Positions 1 to 7,971 of a stretch of 24,422 nt of DNA are shown here, piece after piece. The stretch comes from an uncultured Coriobacteriales bacterium. GTDB lineage: Bacteria > Actinomycetota > Coriobacteriia > Coriobacteriales > UMGS124. How positions within the stretch are numbered: the first letter of the stretch is position 1; every line of letters begins with the position of its first letter. Location of the stretch: NCBI GenBank assembly GCA_902464015.1, contig CABQHM010000047.1, positions 1 to 24,422 on the forward strand, in the 5' to 3' direction. The notes beneath the pieces are model-generated. The model was given only the letters and a program-made list of their open reading frames with translations, had not been told where the DNA came from and ran no database searches. The position numbers were made by a program, and so were the translations under genes.

Positions 1-517
1 CTCCTTCCCCTACGGCGGCGGCATGTTCTGGGATATGTTCCGCTACAAGGGCGAGAGCGACTACCAGACCACCATCGACTACTACACGCAGTCGCTCATC
101 GACAACGAGGGCTACACCTACGAGAAGGCCGACACCCTCGAGGAGCTCGCTGAGAAGATCGGCGTGCCTGCCGAGCAGCTGACCGCCACGGTCGAGCGTT
201 ACAACGCCCTGTGCGCCGAGGGCGTCGACGAGGACTTCTGCAAGAACCCCGCGCTGCTTTACCCCATCGACGAGCCGCCGTTCTATGCCTCCAAGGTCGG
301 CGCGGTCCTGCTCGAGGTCGTCGGCGGCGCCAAGATCGACACCAACCTGCAGTGCCTCGACGCCACGGGCAACCCCATCCCCGGCCTGTACGCCATCGGC
401 AACGCCGGCGGCGACTCCTACGCCGTCGACTACCCCATCAACGTCCCCGGCAACAGCCACGGTCGCGCCCTCACCCAGGGCTACCTCGTCGGCCGCAAGC
501 TCGCCGGCGCGGAGTAG
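1..517 (+). CDS. FAD-dependent reductase, fumarate reductase-like flavoprotein, C-terminal part
   Basis: The reading frame is open from base 2 and ends at TAG 515-517; the N-terminus lies outside the window. The visible part is the C-terminal end of the FAD_binding_2 family: a helical segment (ADTLEELAEKIGVPAEQL, then VERYNALCAEG) followed by PPFYASK and the terminal FAD-contacting strand GNPIPGLYAIGNAGGD. In canonical fumarate reductases the PFY motif is followed by HHTMGG and later NRLGGN, which bind the dicarboxylate. Here the equivalents are LLEVVGG and DYPINVPGNSHG, so the acceptor is probably not fumarate. By analogy with the other flavoproteins in the window it is expected to be a Tat-exported reductase, but the signal is not visible. 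A strong terminator follows 45 bases downstream, so it ends its transcript. Family assignment is secure; the substrate is unknown. Confidence 0.9.
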   Translation, partial: SFPYGGGMFWDMFRYKGESDYQTTIDYYTQSLIDNEGYTYEKADTLEELAEKIGVPAEQLTATVERYNALCAEGVDEDFCKNPALLYPIDEPPFYASKVGAVLLEVVGGAKIDTNLQCLDATGNPIPGLYAIGNAGGDSYAVDYPINVPGNSHGRALTQGYLVGRKLAGAE

Positions 518-562
518 GCCCCGCACAAGAGCCCCACTATAGAAGGCATCCCCCTGCCTGAA

Positions 563-612
563 CGCCCCGCATGCGGCCACCCCCCTGACGGCCTGCATGC
601 GGGGCGATTTTT
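563..612 (+). terminator. Rho-independent terminator after the first flavoprotein
   Basis: A perfect 12-bp stem (CGCCCCGCATGC at 563-574 with GCATGCGGGGCG at 595-606) encloses a 20-base loop that can add a GGCC/GGCC pairing. It is followed by A and five T (608-612). It lies 46 bases after the flavoprotein stop and is the clearest intrinsic terminator in the window. Confidence 0.9.
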
Positions 613-861
613 GTGCTGAGCGCGGCTGGCGCGGGTGGACATGCAGGCTCAAAGCGCTTGTTGCGCGGGCAATCGGCTGGATGTTCTGGTTCCTGCGGCC
701 GGAGAGGGCGTCCGTGACTGGTTGGCGAGCCATAGGTTGAGAAATACGGCGTTTTCCTGGGATGGTGGCCGCAATACCGTTAAATATTTCAACCCGTGGC
801 TCGCGTTCGGCACAGGTGCGTCTTTTGGCGGATAAAACCGCTGCAAGGAGCCCATGTCTCC

Positions 862-897
862 CGGATTCCCCTTCCTCAGGGGGGCCGTTTTCTTTTT
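862..897 (+). terminator. Weak terminator-like hairpin with a T-rich tail
   Basis: CGGATTCCCC at 862-871 can pair with AGGGGGGCCG at 878-887 with one internal mismatch, two G-U pairs and an unpaired C-A at the loop side. It is followed by TTTTCTTTTT (888-897). The T tract is the best part; the stem is imperfect. No gene that it would terminate is recognisable upstream. Confidence 0.35.
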
Positions 898-1150
898 GCC
901 ACACTTCCGATCGAGCGTTGTGGCCGTCGGAAGAGAAGTGGTCGTTTTCGTCGCACCCGCCGATACCTCGGCGGAGCTTTCGGCCGTGCACTTGTCGTTG
1001 ACGCGCTAAACGCTGGGCGTGCCGGGGCCATGCTCAGCGAGTTGCGATCTCAAGGTGCTGCATGACGAGTGGGACTGCGGTTTGAGTCCATGCGTTTGAG
1101 ATGGGCCCTGCCTTGGCCGTCTGGCGTAAAAGCTCTTGCAAGGCGGCGCT

Positions 1151-1310
1151 TCAATCTCGTGACGACAACTGCATAAACGCGTCGGTCACTATAGCCACTT
1201 GATTCTCCCTCCTCCAAGTAATGCCGAGGCGCTTTGGAGCCTGCTGTAATACATGGCGCGTTTGATGTGCGATTTGGTAGAAGGGCATGCCGTCTGACTG
1301 TCCCGAGCGG
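1151..1310 (-). pseudogene. Probable LysR-type regulator C-terminal remnant
   Basis: Reading the minus strand into the stop at 1151-1153 gives GMPFYQIAHQTRHVLQQAP, then LGITWRRENQVAIVTDAF and a short tail. This matches the usual end of a LysR effector-binding domain, where a strand of the type LGI-x-W-R-R is followed by a final helix. There is no start codon with a ribosome binding site, no HTH, and the frame fades above about 1310. LysR regulators are common partners of flavoprotein reductases in Coriobacteriia, so a decayed partner here is plausible. The call is by eye on about 50 residues, so confidence is modest. Confidence 0.4.
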
Positions 1311-1361
1311 CGCGCGTGGGTGCTTCTAGGGCTGCTTCTGCATGGGACCCGGCTTGCAAAA

Positions 1362-1390
1362 CCCTCATCATAACAGGATGAGGGCTTTTA
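1362..1390. terminator. Bidirectional hairpin terminator just upstream of a promoter
   Basis: CCCTCATC (1362-1369) pairs perfectly with GATGAGGG (1377-1384) over a 7-base loop. It is flanked by AAAA on the left and CTTTTA on the right, so it has a short T tract in both directions. It sits immediately before the candidate promoter at 1393-1421 and would insulate the next gene from upstream transcription. Confidence 0.6.
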
Positions 1391-1392
1391 TA

Positions 1393-1421
1393 TTGACAGC
1401 ATTTACCAGGCCTTTTGAAAT
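1393..1421 (+). promoter_or_regulatory. Candidate sigma-70 promoter of the first double-FMN flavoprotein
   Basis: A perfect -35 TTGACA (1393-1398) is followed by a 17-base spacer and TGAAAT (1416-1421), which matches four of six bases of the -10 consensus. Transcription would start near 1428, giving a leader of about 130 bases. This argues against the in-frame TTG at 1415 as the translation start. Confidence 0.5.
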
Positions 1422-1558
1422 CATCGACTGGCGACGATGAAGAGAAGTTGATTTCCGGATACGGTCGTGTCAGTCAAGGCGCCCAACTGGGGCGCATGGT
1501 GTGGCCGATTAGACTCGGTGTCTTTTCGGCTTTTGTTCGACGAGAAGGGATGCACGCC

Positions 1559-3991
1559 ATGATGGAGATGACCAACACGACACGAAGGGCTTTTGTGCAA
1601 ACGGCCGCATTGTCCGGGGCTGTGGCCGGGGCCTCCGTAATGGGGCTTGGGGGTAAAAGCCAGGCCGTAGCAGAGGAGGTCCCTCTGGTTCTTGCCGACG
1701 GTAGCTACTCCGCCAGCGCCATGGGATTTGCCGGCGACGTAACGGTTACGATTGAGATTTCGGCCGGCAAGGTCGCGTCTGTCGTCGTGGATGGGCCTGC
1801 GGAGACCCCCGAGCGTGGTGGCAAGGCGGCCGATGCGCTTTCGGCGTCCATCCTCGAGGTGGGTGGAACTGAAGGTGTCGATGTTGTTTCCGGTTCGACC
1901 ATGACATCCAATGCTGTCCTGAGCGCCGCCGATGATTGTCTGTCCCAGGCTGCAGGCAAGGCGGCCGATGAACTGCCCGCCGTTGCCATGAAGCCCGGTG
2001 TATATGTGGGCGAGGGCATGGGCTTCAACTGGTTCGAGCCCGTTCGCGTGAAGATCGAGGTGGATGAGACAACCTTGCTTTCCGTCGAGGTTATCGAGAA
2101 GGGCCTCAACCGCGAAGAACCCCTCATTCTCAAGTCAGTCGAGGACCGCATGATTCCGCGTATGCTCGAGAGCCAGTCCGTGGCCGTGGACTCGGTTACG
2201 GGAGCCACCAGCTCAAGCGCCGGCGTGAAGGCCGCTACGGAGGACGCGCTCAAGAAGGCTCTGAAGGCCGGCGGCGCCGAGGAGGATGCCATCGGCAATT
2301 TCCGCGTTGCCCCTGTTTACGACGGTGGCGAGGGGGTTCTTGACTACGATGTCGTTGTGTGCGGCCTCGGAGGCGCGGGCGTTGCTGCCGCCATGGCTGC
2401 TGTCGAAGCGCAGATTGCGGCGGGCCGGTCTGTGAGCGTGCTTGCCATCGAGACGGCCGGTAAGTACGGCGGCACTGCGGCGAACGCCGGCGAGCCTTTC
2501 TCTGTGAACGCCCCGCGTTACCTGGAGGAATTCAACAACGGAGAGCCGTGGTGCGACTACGACAGCCTTTACGACGACTGGATGGCCAAGTATAGCGTGG
2601 GCACTCCCTGCAAGCCCGAGATGGTCAAACTCCTCATGGACGAGTCGGGCAACTCCGTGGACTGGCTGCAATTCGACCACGGCTTCGTGTTCACGCGCGG
2701 CATGAAGGGCTTCGGCACGGCTACCTGGCTGTGCAAGCAGCAGTACGTTTTCTCGACTAACCGCGAGGAGGACATCGACTACGCTGCACTCTACCCGGAC
2801 TACAACTTTGACCAAGACCGTTCGAGTTGCGTGGGCCAGTATTATGACCACATCGTGGCCGACTACGTGGCGGCGGGCGGCGAGTACCTGCTCGAGACCA
2901 CCGTCGACGAACTCGTGTTCGACGGCGCGCGCGTGGCGGGCGTCAGGGCCACGGATAACGTCACGCACAAGAGGCTGACCGTGAACGCCAAGGCCGTCAT
3001 CATGTGCACCGGCGGTTTCGGCGGCAACGGCGACCTCATGGTTGAGTACCTGCAGAATCCCGAGTACCCCATGGCGCAGCGCTGGAACCTGTGGGGTATG
3101 CGCCAGAACAAGGGCCAGGTCGTGAAGTCGGCCATCGACGCGGGCGTGGCCACCTACAACATCGACATGCCGCCCATCATCCACTTCAAGACGACTGCCG
3201 ACATCCTTACGAAGTACCCCACATATTATCGCGATGGCAAAGACAGCCGCATGCTCGAGCAGAACTGCTGGTCCAGCAACGACCTGCCCATGCTCATCGG
3301 CACCAACTCCCAGACGCTGCAGGTGGGCACAGATGGTGTTCGCCACTACAACGAGGCGGGTACGTTTGCCTTTTGGGCGGGCGGTGCCACGTGGTACACC
3401 ATCGTGGGCAAGAGCTACCTGGATGGCTTGGCGGTCAATGGTTTCCCTGGGGATTCCGGTACCTACCAGGGATCAATCGCAAGCGTCTACAACCAGGGCG
3501 GCTATCCCAACAACAGCCCCATCCCACAAGTTTACGAGGTCATGGATGCCGCCGTCGAGAAGGGCTATGTGTACAAAGCCGATACGATTGAAGGGCTAGC
3601 CGAGGCGGTCGGCATGCCCGTCGAGGCTTTCGCGGCGCAGGTCGAGCGCTACAAGGGCTATTGCGCGGCGGGCGAGGACGCCGAGTGGGGTCGCGACCCC
3701 AAGACGCTTGCCGACGACAAGATCGGGGAGGAGGGGCCGTTCTACGCCATCGCATGCAACCCCGTTCCCTACGCGACGCATGCGGCGCTCGACGTCGACG
3801 AGAACATAGCAGCGCTTTGGCCCGACGGCACCGAGGTTGCAGGTTTGTATGCCTGCGGCAACGACTCGGGCGGCGTGCTTGAGACGAATCTGCTCCCCTA
3901 TGCGCAGTATGGCGGCGTGGCTCTGGGTTGGGCGTTCACGAGCGGTCGACTTGCCGGTGGTAATGCGGTGGCATATACGCAGACGCTTTAA
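1559..3991 (+). CDS. Tat-exported flavoprotein reductase with two FMN_bind domains and a FAD_binding_2 domain
   Basis: About 810 residues. The Tat motif TRRAFVQTA is followed by a hydrophobic Ala/Gly segment and an AVAEE cleavage region. Two FMN_bind domains follow, each with a flavin-attachment motif: SGSTMTS near residue 111 and TGATSSS near 214. These are expected to carry FMN linked covalently to Thr by ApbE. The FAD domain begins near residue 263 (YDVVVCGLGGAG) and ends with VAGLYACGNDSGG. FMN_bind plus FAD_binding_2 is the architecture of urocanate- and acrylate-type reductases; two FMN_bind domains are less common. Fumarate-site signatures are missing (YATHAALDVD and LLPYAQYGG instead), so the acceptor is unknown. 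ATG codons cluster at 1550, 1559, 1562 and 1568; AGAAGG at 1543-1548 gives 1559 the best spacing. It is convergent with the LuxR-type regulator at 4073-5590, its likely partner. Confidence 0.92.
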   Translation: MMEMTNTTRRAFVQTAALSGAVAGASVMGLGGKSQAVAEEVPLVLADGSYSASAMGFAGDVTVTIEISAGKVASVVVDGPAETPERGGKAADALSASILEVGGTEGVDVVSGSTMTSNAVLSAADDCLSQAAGKAADELPAVAMKPGVYVGEGMGFNWFEPVRVKIEVDETTLLSVEVIEKGLNREEPLILKSVEDRMIPRMLESQSVAVDSVTGATSSSAGVKAATEDALKKALKAGGAEEDAIGNFRVAPVYDGGEGVLDYDVVVCGLGGAGVAAAMAAVEAQIAAGRSVSVLAIETAGKYGGTAANAGEPFSVNAPRYLEEFNNGEPWCDYDSLYDDWMAKYSVGTPCKPEMVKLLMDESGNSVDWLQFDHGFVFTRGMKGFGTATWLCKQQYVFSTNREEDIDYAALYPDYNFDQDRSSCVGQYYDHIVADYVAAGGEYLLETTVDELVFDGARVAGVRATDNVTHKRLTVNAKAVIMCTGGFGGNGDLMVEYLQNPEYPMAQRWNLWGMRQNKGQVVKSAIDAGVATYNIDMPPIIHFKTTADILTKYPTYYRDGKDSRMLEQNCWSSNDLPMLIGTNSQTLQVGTDGVRHYNEAGTFAFWAGGATWYTIVGKSYLDGLAVNGFPGDSGTYQGSIASVYNQGGYPNNSPIPQVYEVMDAAVEKGYVYKADTIEGLAEAVGMPVEAFAAQVERYKGYCAAGEDAEWGRDPKTLADDKIGEEGPFYAIACNPVPYATHAALDVDENIAALWPDGTEVAGLYACGNDSGGVLETNLLPYAQYGGVALGWAFTSGRLAGGNAVAYTQTL

Positions 3992-4027
3992 TGCTCCTGT
4001 AATGCAGGGGATGTAAGAGGCGCTCGG

Positions 4028-4062
4028 AGGGGTGCGGCGGACGGGGATTCCGCTGCACCCCT
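4028..4062. terminator. Terminator between convergent genes
   Basis: AGGGGTGCGGCGGA (4028-4041) pairs with TCCGCTGCACCCCT (4049-4062), 13 of 14 positions, around a 7-base loop. The right side continues ATTTCT. It lies between the stops of the flavoprotein (3991) and the regulator (4073) and can serve both. Confidence 0.8.
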
Positions 4063-4072
4063 ATTTCTGTCC

Positions 4073-5590
4073 TCAGTTTGCTTGACTGTGTCTCGCTGTC
4101 GCATAATCTTCAACGATGTCGAGAAGTGCCTGCTGAGATCCGATTCCCACCTTGCGATAAATGTGCTGGATATGGGTGCGGGCGGTGGGAAGAGACACGG
4201 ACAGTGCTTCTGCGATGTGGCCCGCCGTTCTTCCACGAGCAAGCAGGGCGAGAACTTCGGTTTCGCGAGGTGTGAGCCCCTTCTCGGCGGCCAGGTCGCT
4301 GCAGACAGATGTGAGGGTGGCGCCCATTGGCTCCTTCAGCCCATTCTCATCGTTGTCGAAGGTGGCAAGTGCATGCCTGTTTGCATGTAGGACGATGTAG
4401 TGTGCGACGTCAAGGCATACAAGCAGAACGAGGGCCCAGAAAGCCAGCCAAACGGGAGGTGTCCCCATGGCGCCGAACAGGGTCATGAGCCCGGGGCATA
4501 TCAGTATCCCGGCGCGCTTGACGAAAAAGGCGAGTGCGGAGACGAGTGCGGGACGCAGGCTGCTTGGATAGGCGAACGAGAACGACCACGTGAGGAAGAG
4601 CAAGGCAGCGTACGCGACGTTCAGGGGGACGAGGAGAAAGACGCGAGCGGTTCCGTCTACCAGGTTGAAAAGGCATAGCGACAGACAGAGAACGGGTGCA
4701 ATGAGCGAGAAACAGAACTCGGGGATGTCCTTGCGGCGCAGGTATGGCGCGATGAAGTAGAGGACTCCGCCCGCGGCTGTGACACCAAGGCCCGCAAAGA
4801 GCTGAATCGCGGACGGGCTCGCTCCTGCCGAGCGTGCCTCGCTCCACCCCGCATGGATGAAGTAGATGACGATTGATGCAAGGGCGACCATGCACAGTGC
4901 GCACGACAGGAGAAACGCCGCCGGATGTCGGTCGAGGTCTTCTGCCCAGCCGAGTGCCGACGCAGGGGCGTCGTCTTGATTGGCGGCTTCAGCTCGGGTG
5001 CAGGACGCACGCAGAAATAAGCAGGAAACGGGCGCAAACAGGCACACAAGCACGTAGGAGGCCGGGCTGCCGGCGATGGCGAGGACAGCCAACTGTATGA
5101 GGCCTGCCGATGTGATTCCCAGGGCGACTTCACGCATGGCGGCATGGGGCTCATGGCGCAGCAGGAGCGGGGCAATGGCTGCCATGAGCAGGTAGGGTGC
5201 CTCCATGCCGACTCCGATGAGCACGGAGGCAAGCGCAGATTGAGGTATTGCCCCAATTAGGCAAAGCCAGCGAGCGATTGTTCCGGCCATCCCCGCGACC
5301 GCGATGGCGATGCGCAAGGCTGCGTTGCGGTAAGGGGCATCTCCGGTTTTTTGCCCAATCAGCACCACGGTAGCTATTCCCATGGCAAGGAAAATCATGA
5401 GAACGGGGTATTTTGCAGGCACGTCAACAAGACTTGTGGTCCAGAGCGCCGTGTAGCGTGAAACCTCAGTCGCGGCAATGGCAAAGCCTATGGCCAGACT
5501 GGTGAGGGCTGTGTTGGATGCAGAAAAGACATTGGTGAGCCGTCCGGCCACGCTCTCCCCGTTTCCTTGAGTGTCGGATTTGAAAAGCAT
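4073..5590 (-). CDS. 12-TM membrane regulator with C-terminal LuxR HTH
   Basis: About 505 residues. Roughly 12 hydrophobic segments fill residues 20-415 (for example YPVLMIFLAMGIATVVLIG and PVWLAFWALVLLVCLDVAHY). A cytoplasmic tail with a LuxR/GerE DNA-binding domain follows (GLTPRETEVLALLARGRT, then TARTHIQHIYRKVGI). There is no receiver domain or phospho-acceptor, so it is a one-component regulator whose membrane part is inferred to sense a ligand. Its HTH is of the TPRETEVL-LLARGRT subtype, shared here only with the regulator at 19905-21389; both adjoin a double-FMN_bind flavoprotein. The first ATG is at 5588-5590; an in-frame TTG at 5615-5617 would add nine residues. Neither has a convincing ribosome binding site, so the start is uncertain. 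It probably controls the convergent flavoprotein gene at 1559-3991. Confidence 0.88.
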   Translation of the reverse strand: MLFKSDTQGNGESVAGRLTNVFSASNTALTSLAIGFAIAATEVSRYTALWTTSLVDVPAKYPVLMIFLAMGIATVVLIGQKTGDAPYRNAALRIAIAVAGMAGTIARWLCLIGAIPQSALASVLIGVGMEAPYLLMAAIAPLLLRHEPHAAMREVALGITSAGLIQLAVLAIAGSPASYVLVCLFAPVSCLFLRASCTRAEAANQDDAPASALGWAEDLDRHPAAFLLSCALCMVALASIVIYFIHAGWSEARSAGASPSAIQLFAGLGVTAAGGVLYFIAPYLRRKDIPEFCFSLIAPVLCLSLCLFNLVDGTARVFLLVPLNVAYAALLFLTWSFSFAYPSSLRPALVSALAFFVKRAGILICPGLMTLFGAMGTPPVWLAFWALVLLVCLDVAHYIVLHANRHALATFDNDENGLKEPMGATLTSVCSDLAAEKGLTPRETEVLALLARGRTAGHIAEALSVSLPTARTHIQHIYRKVGIGSQQALLDIVEDYATARHSQAN

Positions 5591-5699
5591 TGTAAAGCTG
5601 CCGCGGTATCGGTTCAAACCAACGGGGATGGATGGCGCGAGATTGAGGGCGGGGAGACGCTGCCTCTAATCGGTTATTCCACGATGGGTTAGGCCCTGG

Positions 5700-6158
5700 T
5701 CACTGCTCGCGCTCTCCGTGTCTGACAACGATGTCGCGCGATTCGACGAAGGTGTCTACGAGAAAGCGAAGGCGTTCCTCGTCCTCGCGCCTGTAGATGC
5801 AGTCAAGCTCGAAGATTGCATCTTCGTCCTCAAAAGGAATGACCGCATAACGTCCGGTGTCACTCAAAAACTTGAGGTTACGAGTGTTGCTCGGCTGAAT
5901 GAACACCGCGTTGTCCACCGGTGTCGCCTGGTGCGCCGCAAGCCTGCCCATGACGGACCGCAGCCGTGGCTTTATGCCATGGCGAATCAGATACTCCTCG
6001 ATGCTGCGCCATCCATGGGCGGCATAGGGATCCACGAATTTCAATAGAACCTGGTCTTCCAGGTCTTCCGCGCGTACTTTCGAAAGCTTGGCGAAGGGGC
6101 TTTCGGTTGTCACTACAAAAAGATGGGTATCCACAAGAGGTCCGAGCTTGACCAGCTC
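5700..6158 (-). pseudogene. LysR-type regulator remnant, HTH lost
   Basis: The open frame covers only the second half of a LysR effector-binding domain: LVDTHLFVVTTESPFAKLS, then the core with VFIQPSNTRNLKFL, and a C-terminal helix RLRFLVDTFVESRDIVV. A TAA at 6159-6161 blocks extension, and no winged HTH is found upstream on this strand. A GTG at 6132-6134 could start a 144-residue product, but it would have no DNA-binding domain. It directly abuts a flavoprotein fragment on the other strand (6183-6346). It looks like a divergent LysR/flavoprotein pair whose promoter and both 5' ends were deleted. Confidence 0.72.
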
Positions 6159-6182
6159 TTAGGGGTGGGCGATCCAGAGTAG

Positions 6183-6346
6183 CTAGGCCCACCGCAGCCC
6201 GGGTACGAGGTACCTGCGGCGGCAGGCACCGGTGCCGAGCAGTCCACGGTCCCCTGCGCGCCCGAGAGCGCCGCCGAGGAACTCGATTACGACATCGTCG
6301 TCTAGGCTTGGGTATGTCGGGCCTCGCGGCGGGGTTGACGGGACGG
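6183..6346 (+). pseudogene. Flavoprotein N-terminal remnant with a broken FAD-binding fold
   Basis: Downstream of a stop at 6180-6182 the frame reads a linker (TGAEQSTVPCAPESAAEE), then LDYDIVV and a TAG at 6303-6305. In the next frame the sequence resumes as GLGMSGLAAGLTGR (6305-6346). Joined, this is the classic FAD-binding start of this family, DYDIVV-x-GLGMSGLAAG, interrupted by a frameshift. Neither the Tat signal nor the rest of the reductase is present. Homology stops near 6346. The order and strand fit a former partner of the LysR remnant next to it. Confidence 0.75.
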
Positions 6347-6365
6347 GCTTTACCGCTGTGTAAAA

Positions 6366-6390
6366 CCTTTCCTGGAAAGGAATATTTTTT
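6366..6390 (+). repeat. 15-bp palindrome followed by a T6 run
   Basis: CCTTTCC and GGAAAGG are perfect inverted arms around a single T (6366-6380), followed by AATA and then six T (6385-6390). As RNA it would be a 5-bp stem with a 5-base loop and a U-tract, a weak terminator. As DNA it could be an operator about 155 bases upstream of the next regulator gene. The sequence alone does not separate these. Confidence 0.4.
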
Positions 6391-6486
6391 CGATAAAGTA
6401 AGAAACGTCAAACTGTTCTTATAAGTGTTTGCATGGGGCACATGACCGACATTCGCGCGTTTTTGTAGCGCCGGAGTATGCCCGCC

Positions 6487-6525
6487 TGTTGTAGCATCAT
6501 GCCCGGACGTCTGAACGCTACTACA
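6487..6525. promoter_or_regulatory. Spaced inverted repeat just upstream of a LuxR regulator gene
   Basis: TGTTGTAGC (6487-6495) and GCTACTACA (6517-6525) are inverted arms matching at 8 of 9 positions, separated by 21 bases. The right arm ends two bases before the Shine-Dalgarno sequence GGAGGG of the gene at 6537. It may be an autoregulatory operator or an RNA hairpin that controls access to the ribosome binding site. Confidence 0.4.
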
Positions 6526-6536
6526 CGGAGGGCAAG

Positions 6537-7952
6537 ATGGGCGACGACAAGCTGCACGTCGAGGGGTCTCGCATTATGCTCTGCGAGATAGGCTTTGCGT
6601 GCTTTGTGACCGTTATGGGACGCGGCCTGCGCGACGTCGGCGCGCTGTTCACATGGACGGGGTACGGCTCCCTGGATGTCGTCATCGTCGCGAACCTCGT
6701 GCACGTCGTCACGCTGCTCGCCGTCGCGCTTGTCTGCGCGCATCGGGGCGTCGCCCTGCTCGGCCCTAGGTCCAACGTGGCAAGCACAGTATTATTTGTC
6801 CTGGGTTACTTAACGGTATGCGTTGTCTATACGCTGTCCGTCACGGCCTTCCCCCTGCTGGTCCTATGCCAGGCATGTTTCGGCTTTGCGGGTGCGCTGG
6901 GCATGGTCGGCTGGGTCTGCACGTTTTACGCCGAAGGGAACCGCGCCTCCGTCGAGGTGCTCTCCGCGTCCTTCTTTGCGTGCATCATCGGGTTTGCGCT
7001 CGGCTGCGTTGACGACGTGCCGACCGTCTGCCTGCTCTGTACCCTCGTCTGTATCATGTCGAGCGTGTGTGCGCTGGGCCTGCGCTCGACGCGGCTGTCC
7101 TGCGGCTCGGCCTGCGAGGCGCGCCTTGCGTCCCCCGTTGGCGCGGTGCAGGTCAAAAGCATCGTCTCGGCCGTCTGGATTCCCGCCCTATGCATCGGCG
7201 CCCTGGGTTTCATGTCGGCGGTCGCCCGGGGTATGCTGGGCGGGCGCGACATCGCCTACATGCTCTCCATCACCATGCTGAGCGAGGCCGTGTCGTGCTT
7301 CGTGCTCATCGTCCTGTTCGCGCTAGGGAACCTGCGCGCCGAGGTTGTCTCGCTCTACAAGGTCCTGTTCCCGGTCGGCGCGCTGGCGTTCCTTGCGCTG
7401 ACGTTTTTGGGAGGTCGCTTCATCACGGTCCTGGCTGCCGTCGCGGAGTTTTCGTTCTCGCTGTGCTCCGTGCTCATGACGCTGCAAGCCATCGACTTCT
7501 GCCGTCGGCTCGCCAGCCCGCCCACGGTCGTCATCGGCATGTTCTCGGGTCTGAACCACGCGGTGTTGACCCTCGGTTACCCGCTGGTTTCCTTGGGCAC
7601 CGACGGTGCGAACGAGCAGCTCTACGCCGTCGTCGCGGTGGTGGCGATCTTTGTCCTTGCCATGGTGCTCTTCCTCGCGATGCGCAGGTCGGCCGAGCCA
7701 GACGGCGGGACGGGCAACGCGAGGGCCGACACGGGGGCCGACGCTCCCGAGCTGCCCGGCGACCTCGCGTCGGTCGAGCTCTCCGGACGCGAACGCGAGG
7801 TGCTTGGACTCATCCTGCAGGGGCGCGACGTGCCCTCGATGGCCGAGGTGCTCGGCCTCTCCAAGAACACGGTGCGCACCCACGTGAAGGGGCTCTACGC
7901 CAAGCTCGACGTCCACTCGCGCCAGGAGCTCATCGACCTGTTCCGCAGGTGA
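6537..7952 (+). CDS. 12-TM membrane regulator with C-terminal LuxR HTH
   Basis: 471 residues, ATG preceded by GGAGGG at 6527-6532. Twelve hydrophobic segments are visible between residues 13 and 380. A charged, Gly/Ala-rich linker follows, then a LuxR HTH from about residue 412: LSGREREVLGLILQGRD, LGLSKNTVRTHVKGLYAKL and the end of the protein at LIDLFRR. Four-helix LuxR spacing and the conserved Glu, Thr-Val-x-x-His and Lys positions are intact. No phosphorylation domain is present, so the membrane part is the inferred sensor. The HTH belongs to the LS-x-REREVL subtype, like the regulators at 13814-15327 and 22018-23499. It converges on the three-flavoprotein operon (8044-12961) and is one of two candidate regulators for it. 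Confidence 0.92.
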   Translation: MGDDKLHVEGSRIMLCEIGFACFVTVMGRGLRDVGALFTWTGYGSLDVVIVANLVHVVTLLAVALVCAHRGVALLGPRSNVASTVLFVLGYLTVCVVYTLSVTAFPLLVLCQACFGFAGALGMVGWVCTFYAEGNRASVEVLSASFFACIIGFALGCVDDVPTVCLLCTLVCIMSSVCALGLRSTRLSCGSACEARLASPVGAVQVKSIVSAVWIPALCIGALGFMSAVARGMLGGRDIAYMLSITMLSEAVSCFVLIVLFALGNLRAEVVSLYKVLFPVGALAFLALTFLGGRFITVLAAVAEFSFSLCSVLMTLQAIDFCRRLASPPTVVIGMFSGLNHAVLTLGYPLVSLGTDGANEQLYAVVAVVAIFVLAMVLFLAMRRSAEPDGGTGNARADTGADAPELPGDLASVELSGREREVLGLILQGRDVPSMAEVLGLSKNTVRTHVKGLYAKLDVHSRQELIDLFRR

Positions 7953-7971
7953 CGCTGCCCCCTGCACGGGT

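Larger units (their letters stand above)
613..1361. other. Gene-poor stretch, probably decayed DNA
   Basis: No intact gene with a recognisable family, start and ribosome binding site is visible. Short open frames on both strands (for example 635-835 +, 796-1065 +, 649-855 -) overlap each other and have no motif I recognise. Two things stand out. A weak terminator-like hairpin sits at 862-897, and a minus-strand stretch at 1151-1310 reads like the C-terminus of a LysR-type regulator. The stretch is best read as the eroded remains of a regulator region between two flavoprotein genes. Confidence 0.5.

Noticed and set aside
1415..1558. 48-residue extension of the first double-FMN flavoprotein from a TTG codon
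   Set aside because: The TTG overlaps the -10 region of a good promoter candidate and lies before the expected transcription start; the Tat signal would be displaced from the N-terminus.
2213..3346. Minus-strand open frame of 377 codons inside the first double-FMN flavoprotein
   Set aside because: Antisense shadow with no domain; the plus-strand protein is continuous through it.
5600..5640. GGTTCAAACC resembling a tRNA T-loop
   Set aside because: No cloverleaf can be built around it; no acceptor or anticodon stem is present. No tRNA or rRNA gene was seen in the window.
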